Below, piece by piece: positions 18,590 through 26,551 of a stretch of 64,000 nt of DNA (the stretch's first letter is position 1; each line of letters starts with the position of its first letter). The stretch spans positions 124,001 to 188,000 of the forward strand of contig NZ_CP083691.1 of assembly GCF_020097155.1 (NCBI RefSeq), given 5' to 3'. The stretch is from Micrococcus porci. GTDB lineage: Bacteria; Actinomycetota; Actinomycetes; Actinomycetales; Micrococcaceae. Both the position numbers and the translations under genes were made by a program. A model generated the notes under the pieces. The model worked only from the letters and a program-made list of their open reading frames with translations, was not told where the DNA came from and did no database searches.

Positions 18590-19507
18590 TCAGCCGTCCA
18601 CGGTGGCGGACGCCGTGGCGCCTGCGGAGGAGCCGGCGCCGGAGGAGGCGATCTCCTGGGAGAGCTCGTCCATGGTCACCTGCTCGGCGGCCGGCGGGGC
18701 GGCGGCCGGGGTGACCTGGTTCCACCGGTCCATGGTGACCGTGCCCTCGCCCGAGGACTTGGTGTCCCGGAACTCGCGGACGTGGTTGTCCTTGTCCACG
18801 GTCATGGTCCAGGAGGAGTCGTCCGAGTAGCGGTACATCTCCTCGCCGTCCACCTGCACGACCTCGCCCTCCATCGCGGCGAGCTCGGCGTCGGTGACGG
18901 TGGAGAACTCCTGCTTCATCTCGTCGAGGAAGACCTGGGGGTTCATCTCGTCCACGGGGATCATGCCCTGGGTGTCCACGAGCCAGCGGCCGTCGAGCGC
19001 CTCGGCCATCCTGCTGGCGTCCCCGCCGCCGGAGCCGTCCATCTTGAGGTAGGTCTGGCCGCCCACGTGGATGAAGTCCATGGTGCCCGTGAAGTCGGCG
19101 GAGTCGCCCGTCACCGAGCCCTGCACCGTGGTCCCGGCGACGTCGCCGGCAAGGTCCACCCGCTGGACCTCCGAGCCGGAGCCGCCGTCGATCTCCGCGA
19201 GGATGTGCACGCTCTCCGCCTCGTCCAGCCCCTGCTGGATGTCCTTCCAGACGACCTCGGCCTCGGGGGCCTGGCCCGCGGGGACGTCGGAGGCGGAGGA
19301 CTCGGACGCCGCGGACTCCGAGGACGACGACGCGGCGGCGTCGGAGCCGTTCGGGGAGGTGCTCACCGTGGGGCCGGCGGCGGAGGACGAGGCGGCCTCC
19401 GCGGAGGAGGAGGCGGCAGGGGCGGGGTCGCCGCCGCACGCGCTCAGCGCGAGGGCGCCGGCGCCGAGGAGGGCGGTGAGGGAGGCACGGGACAGGCGGG
19501 GGGTCAT
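18590..19507 (-). CDS. Lipoprotein of a locally expanded LppX/LprG-like family (copy 1)
   Basis: Predicted lipoprotein of 305 aa. The signal peptide ends at a lipobox LSAC (about residues 21-24). A Ser/Ala-rich linker of about 60 residues follows, then the domain WKDIQQGLDEAESVHILAEI, IDGGSG..VDLAGDVAG, FIHVGGQTYLKMDG and VTMDRWNQVTP. The same order of motifs occurs in three other genes of this window, so these are paralogues. The fold resembles LppX_LprAFG lipid-carrier lipoproteins, which is an inference from pattern. The start ATG at 19507 was chosen because it begins the signal peptide (MTPRLSR). Confidence 0.75.
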   Translation of the reverse strand: MTPRLSRASLTALLGAGALALSACGGDPAPAASSSAEAASSSAAGPTVSTSPNGSDAAASSSSESAASESSASDVPAGQAPEAEVVWKDIQQGLDEAESVHILAEIDGGSGSEVQRVDLAGDVAGTTVQGSVTGDSADFTGTMDFIHVGGQTYLKMDGSGGGDASRMAEALDGRWLVDTQGMIPVDEMNPQVFLDEMKQEFSTVTDAELAAMEGEVVQVDGEEMYRYSDDSSWTMTVDKDNHVREFRDTKSSGEGTVTMDRWNQVTPAAAPPAAEQVTMDELSQEIASSGAGSSAGATASATVDG

Positions 19508-19691
19508 GGGGTCCGCTTTCTCTGCGAGGGGAGTGGGTGGGGGCGGTGGGGATCCCGCCCGGGGCCCTGAGGCGTACAGACGCCGTGCCCCCACGCTAGC
19601 CTTCCGCCCGAGCCCGGGGGCAGGTGCGGTCGCCCCTGAGGACGACGGAAGATCATCCCCCGGGTGGAGTCCGGCCCCTCGGAGCCCGGGC

Positions 19692-19697
19692 TACGGT
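19692..19697 (+). promoter_or_regulatory. Candidate -10 element giving a leaderless P-type ATPase mRNA
   Basis: TACGGT ends 6 bases before the GTG start at 19704, and no ribosome site is present. Confidence 0.4.
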
Positions 19698-19703
19698 GAC
19701 CCT

Positions 19704-22220
19704 GTGACGCACACCCCGCCGAGCCCCGCCCCCGCCGCCGACGCCGGCCCCGCGGCCCTGGCCGGGCTGACCTCGGCCCAGGTGGCCGAACGCGTGGCCG
19801 CCGGCCGGGTCAACGTGCAGCCGAAGGACACCTCGCGCTCGTTCGGCACGATCCTGCGCTCCCACGTGCTCACCCTGTTCAACCTGGTCATCGCCCTGTG
19901 CGCCACGGTGATCGTCGTGCTCGGGCGCTGGTTCGACCTCCTGTTCAGCCTCGCCGCCGTGGCCAACGTGGTGATCGGCGTCGTGCAGGAGAACTCCGCC
20001 CGCCGCGCCCTGGACCGGATCGCGCTGCTCCACCAGGACGGCGTCCTCGTGGTCCGCGACGGCGCCCGCCGCGAGGTGCGGATCGAGGAGGTCGTCCTGG
20101 ACGACGTCGTGGTGCTGCGCCGCGGGGACCAGGTCCCGGTGGACGGCGCGGTGCTCACGTCGGAGGGCCTGGACGTGGACGAGTCCCTGCTCACCGGCGA
20201 GTCCGACCCGGTGCCGAAGGCTCCCGGGGACGCGGTCCTCTCGGGCTCGGCCGTCGTCGCCGGCACCGCCCTGGTGCGGGCCACGGCGGTGGGCGCGGAC
20301 TCCCACGCGGCCAAGCTGGCCGTGCAGGCCCGCCGGTTCACGCGCGCGCACTCCGAGCTGCGGGCGGCCCTGGAGAAGGTGGCGCGCTGGCTCACGATCG
20401 CCCTGGTGCCGATCGTCGCCGTGATCCTCCACGGCCAGGTCACGGCGGCCGGCGGCTGGTCCCGCGTGCTCGGCAGCGAGGACCAGCCCGCGCTCGAGGC
20501 GGCCCTCGTGGCCACCGTGGCGGCCGTGACCGCGATGATCCCCCAGGGCCTGGCCCTGATGACCACCATCTCCTTCGCCCTGGCCGCCCTCAAGCTGGCC
20601 CGCCGCGCGGTGCTCATCCAGGAGCAGCCCGCCGTGGAGATCCTCGCCCGCGTGGACACGGTCTGCCTGGACAAGACCGGCACCCTCACGGAGGGCGGGA
20701 TCGTCTTCCACGGCGCCCACGCGCCCGTCGGCGCCCCCGCCCTCCCGCACGACGACGACGCGGCCGTCGCGCTGGACCCCGGCGCGCGGGCGGTGCTCGC
20801 CTGGTTCGGCGCGGACCCGGACGCCAACCCCACCGCCGCGGCGCTCCGGGAGCCGTTCCCGGCGGCCCCGGCCTCCTCTCCGACCGGCGTCGTGCCGTTC
20901 TCCAGCGTCCGCCGCTGGTCCGCCGTGACCTTCGGCCCCGACGCGGACGCCGCGCACCCCGGCATGGCCGGGACCTGGCTGCTCGGCGCCCCGGAGGCCC
21001 TCGCGGACGCCGCGCACCTGGGCCCGGAGCGCACCGCCGCGCTCACGGAGGCGTGCACCGCGCCTGCCGACCGCGGGCTGCGGACCGTGCTGCTGTGCCG
21101 CGCGTCGGACGCGCCCGCCGGGGAGACCCTCCCGGCCGGCCGCGAGCCCGTCGCCGTCCTGACCTTCGCGGAGGACGTCCGTCCGGACGCCGCCCAGACC
21201 CTCGGCTACTTCCGCGAGCAGGGCGTGGCCGTGAAGGTGATCTCCGGGGACAGCCCGCGCACGGTGGCGGCGGTGGCGCGCGCCGTCGGGATGGAGGTGC
21301 CCGGCGACGCCGTCGACGGGCGGACCCTGCCCGCCGACCCCGCGGAGCTCGCCGACGTCCTGGAGTCCCACGAGGTGTTCGGGCGCGTGGCCCCGGAGCA
21401 GAAGCAGGCCATGGTGGCGGCCCTGCAGTCCCGGGGGCACGTGGTGGCCATGACGGGCGACGGCGTCAACGACGCCCTGGCCCTGAAGACCGCGGACCTG
21501 GGCATCGCCATGGGCAACGCCGCCCCCGCCACCAAGGCGGTCTCCCGGATGGTGCTGCTGGACGGGCGGTTCGACCGCCTCCCCGACGTGCTCCGCGAGG
21601 GCCGCCAGGTGATCGCCAACATGGAGCGCCTGGCGCACATCTACCTGACCAAGACGTCCTACGCGCTCCTGTTCGGCCTGGTGTTCTCCCTGCTGGCCTG
21701 GCCGTTCCCGCTGCTGCCGCGGCAGGCGTCCACGGCGGACTTCCTGATGATCGGCGCCCCGACGTTCTTCCTGGCCCTGCTGCCGAACCCGCGCCGCTAC
21801 GTGCCCGGCTTCCTCCGCCGCGCCCTGCTGTTCGCGGTGCCGGCGGGCGTGACGATCGTGGCGGCGATGCTGGCGGTCTCCTGGTACGCGCGGCACCTCT
21901 CCTCGAAGCCCGTGGACACGGCCCAGCTGCAGACCGCGTCCCTGATCACGCTGACCCTGCTGGGCCTCTGGGTGCTGACGTGCATCTCCCGGCCGCTGCG
22001 CCCGCTCATGTGCGGCGTGGTCGCCGGCATGTACGCGCTGCTGGCCGCGGCCGTGCTGGTGCCGGCCTCCCGCTGGTACCACCAGATGGAGCTCCCCGCC
22101 CCGGACCTGCTGGCCGCGTCCCTGGCGATCGCCCTGGGCGGCTGCGTGGTCGTCGAGGCCGTGCACCGCATCCACCACGCCCGGGTGACCGTCCCCGGCC
22201 GACGCGCGGCGGAGGGCTGA
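19704..22220 (+). CDS. Cation-translocating P-type ATPase, CtpE-like
   Basis: Membrane ion pump of 838 aa. TGES actuator motif is at 164-167, the phosphorylation site CLDKTGTLT has Asp323, and the hinge is MTGDGVNDALALK. The membrane motif before the P domain is PQGL (280-283), followed by LMTTISFALAALKLARRAV. That layout matches mycobacterial CtpE and streptococcal CaxP, which handle calcium. The four-helix C-terminal membrane block is complete. Only the CtpE subgroup is claimed; ion specificity is inferred. The start GTG is set by the -10 at 19692 and the loss of similarity upstream. Confidence 0.85.
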   Translation: MTHTPPSPAPAADAGPAALAGLTSAQVAERVAAGRVNVQPKDTSRSFGTILRSHVLTLFNLVIALCATVIVVLGRWFDLLFSLAAVANVVIGVVQENSARRALDRIALLHQDGVLVVRDGARREVRIEEVVLDDVVVLRRGDQVPVDGAVLTSEGLDVDESLLTGESDPVPKAPGDAVLSGSAVVAGTALVRATAVGADSHAAKLAVQARRFTRAHSELRAALEKVARWLTIALVPIVAVILHGQVTAAGGWSRVLGSEDQPALEAALVATVAAVTAMIPQGLALMTTISFALAALKLARRAVLIQEQPAVEILARVDTVCLDKTGTLTEGGIVFHGAHAPVGAPALPHDDDAAVALDPGARAVLAWFGADPDANPTAAALREPFPAAPASSPTGVVPFSSVRRWSAVTFGPDADAAHPGMAGTWLLGAPEALADAAHLGPERTAALTEACTAPADRGLRTVLLCRASDAPAGETLPAGREPVAVLTFAEDVRPDAAQTLGYFREQGVAVKVISGDSPRTVAAVARAVGMEVPGDAVDGRTLPADPAELADVLESHEVFGRVAPEQKQAMVAALQSRGHVVAMTGDGVNDALALKTADLGIAMGNAAPATKAVSRMVLLDGRFDRLPDVLREGRQVIANMERLAHIYLTKTSYALLFGLVFSLLAWPFPLLPRQASTADFLMIGAPTFFLALLPNPRRYVPGFLRRALLFAVPAGVTIVAAMLAVSWYARHLSSKPVDTAQLQTASLITLTLLGLWVLTCISRPLRPLMCGVVAGMYALLAAAVLVPASRWYHQMELPAPDLLAASLAIALGGCVVVEAVHRIHHARVTVPGRRAAEG

Positions 22221-22341
22221 GGGGCCGCCGACCATTGACCGCCGGACGCCGAGTCGCCACAGTGGTGTCCACGAAAGCGCAACAGCGCGCCGGCCGCCCC
22301 GGAAGGGGGCGGGCCCGGTACTCGACGAAGGAGCACACCCC

Positions 22342-22701
22342 ATGCGTTGGTTCACCCTCGCCGTCGGCGCCGCAGCCGGCTACCTCCTCGGCAGCGCCGA
22401 GGGCCGTCAGAACCTCCAGAAGATGACCGCGAACGCGCAGAAGGTCTGGAACGACCCGAAGACCCAGGACAAGGTCGGCGTCGTGAAGGACAAGGCCCAG
22501 GTCGTGGCCTCCGACGCGAAGGACAAGGCCGCCTCGGCCGCGTCCGACGCCAAGCAGGCCGTCCAGGAGAAGACCTCCTCGAACCAGCCGTCCCCGGCCT
22601 CCAACAACGAGACCGTGACCACCGGCAACGCCCACGGCGCGGATCCGGACGTGGTCTCCGACCCCTCCACCCCGCTGGCCGACGAGGGCCCCGCAGCCTG
22701 A
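22342..22701 (+). CDS. YtxH-like small protein with N-terminal membrane anchor
   Basis: A 119-aa protein starting MRWFTLAVGAAAGYLLGSAEGR, a glycine-rich hydrophobic segment typical of YtxH-type proteins. A charged, helical, Lys/Asp/Ala-rich middle (KDKAQVVASDAKDKAASAAS) resembles LEA/apolipophorin-like stress proteins. A disordered tail follows. AAGGAG lies 10-15 bases upstream of ATG 22342. Family members are linked to stress in Firmicutes; the role here is unknown. Confidence 0.65.
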   Translation: MRWFTLAVGAAAGYLLGSAEGRQNLQKMTANAQKVWNDPKTQDKVGVVKDKAQVVASDAKDKAASAASDAKQAVQEKTSSNQPSPASNNETVTTGNAHGADPDVVSDPSTPLADEGPAA

Positions 22702-22714
22702 TCGACCCCGCACG

Positions 22715-22758
22715 ACGACGGCGGCCCGCCTCCCCCACGGGAGGCGGGCCGCCGTCGT
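22715..22758 (+). terminator. Terminator after the YtxH-like gene
   Basis: A 20-bp perfect stem (22715-22734 with 22739-22758) has the 4-base loop ccac, 14 bases after the stop codon. Confidence 0.75.
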
Positions 22759-22761
22759 CTG

Positions 22762-22792
22762 CGTGTGGGGCCGGGGTCCCCGGCCCCACACG
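22762..22792 (-). terminator. Second hairpin, facing the lipoprotein pair
   Basis: A 15-bp near-palindrome (22762-22776 with 22778-22792) lies 7 bases past the reverse-strand lipoprotein stop codon. The two adjacent hairpins separate convergent transcription units. Confidence 0.6.
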
Positions 22793-22798
22793 CCGGGC

Positions 22799-23569
22799 TC
22801 ACTTGGCGGTGGCCGTGTCCTGCGCCATGTCCTCGGTGGCGGGCGCCGTGACGGGCTCCACCGCGTTCCAGTCGGAGAACGTCACCGTGCCGCGCGTCCC
22901 GGGGCCGGTGGTCTCGACGGTGAGGAGGGTGCCGTCGTCGTCCGCCACGGTGAACGCGGTCAGGCTCGAGTCCGTGGTGCCGCCCTTCACCGGGGTGTCC
23001 AGGACGTAGCGGGTGGCGTCCCGTCCCTGGCGGCGGATGTCCGTGGCCCGGACGTCCGCGCCCTGCAGGGCCCCGGCCTGGGGGACGGCGGTGAGCACGC
23101 CGTCCAGGATGGAGCGCATGCTCGCGTCCCCGGGCAGGGGCTCGGCCTTCTTCCACTTCTCCGCGAACGCGGGGCGGCCCTCGCCCGAGACGCCGCCGGG
23201 CTGCTCCAGGGTGAACCGCTCGTACCGCTGGCCGCCGACGGTGCGGGACTCGTCCCGCGTGATGTAGCCGTCCGTGCGGAACACGCCCGTGTAGGACAGG
23301 TCGGAGCTGTGGACGTCGCCGGCGATCTCGACGCCGTCCGGCGTGCCGGGGGCGGCGCCGGAGTCGTTGCGGGCCTCCGTGGTCAGCCGGACCGAGGACG
23401 CGTCCTGCAGCTGCGTGCGGGCGGCGTCCCAGGCAGCCGAGGCGTCCTCGCCGGAGGCGCCGCACGCGGAGAGGGAGAGGGCGGCGGCCGCGCCGAGCGC
23501 GGCCAGGGACAGCGCCCGACGGCGGGCGCCGCCGTGCGGGGCGGGGGTGCGGGGGGTGGTCGGTCGCAT
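22799..23569 (-). CDS. Lipoprotein of the same paralogous family (copy 2)
   Basis: A 256-aa predicted lipoprotein. A basic N-terminus (HGGARRRALSL) precedes a signal peptide ending in lipobox LSAC. The mature part follows the family plan: AAWDAARTQLQDASSVRLTTEA, a beta-strand pair around VEIAGDVHSSDLSYTGVF, YITRDESRTVGG, and the C-terminal GTVTFSDWNAVEPVTAPA. Its ATG shares one base with the stop of copy 3 (TGATG), so the two are co-translated. Surface location is inferred from the lipobox. Confidence 0.75.
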   Translation of the reverse strand: MRPTTPRTPAPHGGARRRALSLAALGAAAALSLSACGASGEDASAAWDAARTQLQDASSVRLTTEARNDSGAAPGTPDGVEIAGDVHSSDLSYTGVFRTDGYITRDESRTVGGQRYERFTLEQPGGVSGEGRPAFAEKWKKAEPLPGDASMRSILDGVLTAVPQAGALQGADVRATDIRRQGRDATRYVLDTPVKGGTTDSSLTAFTVADDDGTLLTVETTGPGTRGTVTFSDWNAVEPVTAPATEDMAQDTATAK

Positions 23570-24270
23570 CAGTGCTGCGCCTCCTCCGGCGCCTCCGCCG
23601 GCTCGATCTCGTTCCAGTCGCTCAGGGCGAACTCCTGGATCACGCCGCCGTCCTCGACGCGCAGGCCCACGAGGTCGCCGTCCTCGTCCACGGTGAACGC
23701 GCGCACGGAGAATTGGCTGTCTCCGCGGGCGGCGGAGGCCACGTCCCCGGGCATCGCGTAGCGGTAGGCGGTGCCGCCGGACCAGTCGACCTTCTCGGGC
23801 TGCACGTCGACGCCGTCCAGGGCGTCCGCGGCGGGCAGGCCCACGGCGTCGAGGGTGGCGCGCAGCGCGTTCTGCCCGGACTGCTGCGTCTCCGTCCAGC
23901 CGTCCGTGCGGTACATGGAGGCGATCTGCTCCGGCACGTCCTGGCCCTCGGTGTCCACCCTGGCCCAGGTCTTGCCGTCCGCGCTGACGGAGCGGACGGT
24001 CATCCAGGAGTCCCGGCCGACCTGCATGCGGCCGGTGGTCGTCCCGTCCGCGCCCTCCAGCGGCCCGGCCACGTCCCACGCGACCACGCTGGGGCCCTGG
24101 GAGTCGTTGACGGACGCCATGGTCATGCGGACGGACTCGGCGCCGTCGATCTGGGCGCGGGCGTGCTGCCACGCCTCCCCGACGTCCTGCTGGTCGGTCC
24201 CGCACCCGGCGAGGGTCAGGGCCGCCACGACCCCGAGCCCCGCCGCGTGCACGGCACGTCTGCGCTGCAT
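23569..24270 (-). CDS. Lipoprotein of the same paralogous family (copy 3)
   Basis: A 233-aa predicted lipoprotein. It starts MQRRRAVHAAGLG with lipobox LAGC (about residues 20-23), then EAWQHARAQIDGAESVRMTMA, WDVAGPL, MYRTDGWTETQQ and FALSDWNEIEPAEAPEE. GGCAGGAGGAG precedes ATG 24270. It is first gene of a two-gene unit with copy 2. A damaged duplicate of its first codons and promoter lies at 38356-38445. Confidence 0.78.
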   Translation of the reverse strand: MQRRRAVHAAGLGVVAALTLAGCGTDQQDVGEAWQHARAQIDGAESVRMTMASVNDSQGPSVVAWDVAGPLEGADGTTTGRMQVGRDSWMTVRSVSADGKTWARVDTEGQDVPEQIASMYRTDGWTETQQSGQNALRATLDAVGLPAADALDGVDVQPEKVDWSGGTAYRYAMPGDVASAARGDSQFSVRAFTVDEDGDLVGLRVEDGGVIQEFALSDWNEIEPAEAPEEAQH

Positions 24271-24285
24271 GTGCTCCTCCTGCCA

Positions 24286-24309
24286 GGCGGGCGGCCGCGG
24301 CCGCCCGCC
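24286..24309. repeat. 24-base perfect GC palindrome in the leader of lipoprotein copy 3
   Basis: Two 12-base arms (24286-24297, 24298-24309) are exact reverse complements. It lies between the promoter candidate and the ribosome site of copy 3, and 70 bases past the end of the LLM gene. It could act as terminator of the upstream gene or as a leader structure. Confidence 0.5.
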
Positions 24310-24334
24310 CACGTCTGTCGACCTGGTCGGGGCC

Positions 24335-24340
24335 ACCCTA
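24335..24340 (-). promoter_or_regulatory. Candidate -10 element of the lipoprotein copy 3/copy 2 unit
   Basis: TAGGGT on the reverse strand, 65 bases upstream of the ATG at 24270. The same hexamer recurs at the equivalent place in the remnant at 38440-38445, which supports it. Confidence 0.4.
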
Positions 24341-24379
24341 CCGAGGCCGCCTGGACGCGCAGGCCGGAGCGGCGTCCGC

Positions 24380-25807
24380 TCAGCCCCGCCGGTTCCGGAA
24401 GGCGAAGGACGCGCCGTGGTGGTTCTGCGGCAGGTGGTCGCCGCGGCCGAAGAGCTTGTGGCGCAGCGTGCCGTCCGTGTACGCGGTCTTGTAGCGGCCG
24501 AGCTTCTGCAGCTCCGGGACCACGAACTCCACGATGTCCTCGAAGGTGCCCGGGGTGATGTGGTAGGCGAGGTTGAAGCCGTCCACGTCGGTCTCGTCGG
24601 CCCACTCGACGAGCTGGCGGGCCGCGGACTCGCCGCCGCCCACGATCACGGGGCCGAAGCCGCCGATGCCCACCCACTCGGCGAGCTTGCGCACGGTCCA
24701 CCCCTCGTCCGTGCCGGAGGCCTTCTGGAAGGTCTCCACGGCGGACTGGATGGCGTTCGACTTCACGTCCCCGATCGGCTCGTCCAGGTCGTACTGGGAC
24801 AGGTCGATGCCCATCCAGCCGGACATGAGCACGAGGCCGCCCAGCGGGTCCACGTACTGCGCCAGGTCGTCGTACTTGGCCCGCGCGTCCTCGTCGGTGG
24901 CCCCGGTGACGATCGTCTGCATCGCGAAGATCTTGACGTCGTACGGGTCACGGCCGGCGTCCACCAGGGCCTGGCGGATCTTCTTCACGGTGGCGGCCGC
25001 CAGCTCCTTCGTGGGGGAGTTGATGAACACGGCCTCGGCGTGCTTGCCGGCGAAGGCGCGGCCGCGCGTCGAGGCGCCGGCCTGGTAGATCACGGGGGTG
25101 CGCTGCACGGACGGCTCGGTGACGGCGTGGCCGGGGACCTTGAACCACGTGCCCTCGTGGGCGATGTCGTGGACCTTGGCCGGGTCCGCGAACACGCCGG
25201 ACTCCTTGTCGTAGACGACGGCGTCGTCCTCCCACGAGCCCTCGAGGAGCTTGTAGACGACGTCGAGGTACTCGTCGGCGTGCTCGTAGCGCTCGTCGTG
25301 CTCCATCTGGTCGTCCTGGCCCATGTTCTGGGCGGCGGAGGGCAGGTAGCCGGTGACCACGTTCCAGCCGACGCGGCCGCCCGTGAGGTGGTCGAGCGTG
25401 GCGAGGCGGCGGGCGAACGGGTAGGGGTGCTCGTAGGCGGTGCCGGCGGTGACGCCGAAGCCGAGGTGCTCGGTGACCGCGGCCATCGCGGAGACGAGCA
25501 GGAACGGGTCGTTCACGGGGGTCTGCGCGCCGGTCCTGATGGCGGCCTCGGAGGTGCCGCCGTACACGGAGTACGGGCCGAGGACGTCGGCGATGAACAG
25601 GCCGTCGAAGAGGCCCTTCTCCAGCGTCTGCGCCAGGCGCGTCCAGTAGCCGAGGGTGTTGTAGTCGCGGGCGTGGTCGTCGGGGTGACGCCAGAGCCCC
25701 GGGGACTGGTGGGCGACGCAGTTCATGTCGAATGCGTTGAAGAGGATCTCGCGGTGCTCGTCCGGGCGGGTGGGTGCTCCGGCCCCGGCGTTCTCGGCGG
25801 TGCTCAT
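24380..25807 (-). CDS. LLM flavin-dependent monooxygenase, NtaA/DmoA subfamily (copy A)
   Basis: FMNH2-dependent monooxygenase of the luciferase-like TIM-barrel fold, 475 aa. The opening NAFDMNCVAHQSPGLWRHP, the GGRVGWNVVTGYLPSAAQNMG segment and VIYQAGASTRGRAFA are typical of the NtaA/SnaA/DmoA group, which oxidises nitrilotriacetate, dimethyl sulfide, dibenzothiophene sulfone or sulfonate esters using FMNH2 from a separate reductase. The HQSPGLWRHP signature fits the dimethylsulfide-monooxygenase-like branch best; the substrate is inferred. Its closest relative in the window is the gene at 43958. It is divergent from the riboswitch operon, with AGGAGA just upstream. Confidence 0.82.
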   Translation of the reverse strand: MSTAENAGAGAPTRPDEHREILFNAFDMNCVAHQSPGLWRHPDDHARDYNTLGYWTRLAQTLEKGLFDGLFIADVLGPYSVYGGTSEAAIRTGAQTPVNDPFLLVSAMAAVTEHLGFGVTAGTAYEHPYPFARRLATLDHLTGGRVGWNVVTGYLPSAAQNMGQDDQMEHDERYEHADEYLDVVYKLLEGSWEDDAVVYDKESGVFADPAKVHDIAHEGTWFKVPGHAVTEPSVQRTPVIYQAGASTRGRAFAGKHAEAVFINSPTKELAAATVKKIRQALVDAGRDPYDVKIFAMQTIVTGATDEDARAKYDDLAQYVDPLGGLVLMSGWMGIDLSQYDLDEPIGDVKSNAIQSAVETFQKASGTDEGWTVRKLAEWVGIGGFGPVIVGGGESAARQLVEWADETDVDGFNLAYHITPGTFEDIVEFVVPELQKLGRYKTAYTDGTLRHKLFGRGDHLPQNHHGASFAFRNRRG

Positions 25808-26269
25808 GGGTCTCCTTTCCAGGGCCGCCCGGTCGCAGGGGCGCGGCCGGGCGGGCGACGGTTCCGCACCATGCAACGCCGACGCGACCGGCGGTGGAAG
25901 TCGGTCCGGCCCAGGGGTTCATGACGGCCTCGCCGGGCCCGGCCACGCGTCCGGCGCCCGGTTCGTGACGTGCCCCGACCGTGACGACATGCCCTGACCG
26001 TGACGGAGGACACGTCCGTGGGTGGCGGCCCTGTCGCGGCCCAGCGGCACCCCAGCGCTGAGCCAGAGAAACCTGCTTCCTCCACCCTGCGGAGACGACC
26101 GAAACGTCTGGCTCGGCCCTGGGCCCTGCGCCGGTTGCGTGCCGGACCCCGTCACCCGCTCCGACGCCCGCCTCGTGTCCGACGCCGCCGCAGCCGGAGG
26201 GTGCCGCGGCGCCGCGGAGATGACCGCTCACCGCCGCCCCGTGGATCCCACGCCCACCTCTTCCTACGG
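25808..26269. other. Gene-free divergent intergenic region (left part)
   Basis: No coding region is supported here. Contents seen: tandem 16-base direct repeats at 25971-26005, and a stem gagccaga (26060-26067) with tctggctc (26107-26114) enclosing agacg/cgtct (26092-26096 and 26105-26109). Together with the riboswitch and its downstream region (26270-26551) it forms the only gene-free stretch over 300 bases in the window. Short open frames in it lack ribosome sites and homologues. Confidence 0.6.
25971..26005. repeat. Tandem direct repeat, possible operator
   Basis: tgccccgaccgtgacg (25971-25986) is repeated as tgccctgaccgtgacg (25990-26005), 15 of 16 bases identical, with a start-to-start period of 19. 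It sits between divergent sulfur-type operons, as activator or repressor binding sites often do. Confidence 0.5.
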
Positions 26270-26372
26270 TGAGGGCAGCGATCAAGAGAACCGACTCCCT
26301 ACGGCTCTGGCCGAGTCGGTCGGCAACCCCTTCACCGTGACGGGGTGCCCCAGATGACGATCCGGCCGCGAC
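26270..26372 (+). ncRNA. SAM-clan riboswitch (SAM-I/SAM-IV type), candidate
   Basis: The segment carries the conserved core of S-adenosylmethionine aptamers in order: gATCAAGAG (26280-26288), a long hairpin accgactc (26290-26297) with gagtcggt (26313-26320), cGGCAACC (26321-26328), a second hairpin closed by cccc/gggg (26327-26330 with 26342-26345), GGTGCC (26344-26349), and GATGACGATC (26353-26362), whose gatc can pair with 26280-26283 as helix P1. It precedes three flavin monooxygenases and an importer by about 180 bases, consistent with sulfur control. In this clan SAM binding normally turns expression off. Boundaries are approximate; subclass (SAM-I, SAM-IV or SAM-I/IV) is not settled. 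Confidence 0.78.
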
Positions 26373-26469
26373 AGCGGCAAGCACGGCCCAGGGGTGCACG
26401 CCCCCGGCGCCGGTGAGGACACCCGCCCACCGACCCTGAGAGCGATCCGCATGCACCCGCTGACCCCCA

Positions 26470-26507
26470 CGGCACCGTCGTCTGCGGTGCCGGCCTCGAC
26501 ACCGCAG
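26470..26507 (+). promoter_or_regulatory. Two mutually exclusive hairpins, possible riboswitch expression platform
   Basis: cggcaccg (26470-26477) can pair with cggtgccg (26485-26492), or ctgcggtg (26482-26489) can pair with caccgcag (26500-26507). The two stems share bases 26485-26489, so only one can form. They lie between the SAM aptamer and the AGGAGGA ribosome site at about 26541. Confidence 0.4.
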
Positions 26508-26551
26508 CATCACCGCACATCCGGACGAGCTCACCCACTCAGGAGGAACCG

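Noticed and set aside
26010..26060. Possible thiamin or second SAM riboswitch on the reverse strand (ggggtgcc block)
   Set aside because: The other obligatory blocks (CTGAGA and TGAACCTGATC-type for thiamin; ATCAAGAG and GGCAACC in order for SAM) are not found at suitable spacing.
26022..26357. Short forward frame of about 110 codons between the divergent LLM genes
   Set aside because: No ribosome site, no recognisable sequence, and its end overlaps the SAM aptamer core.
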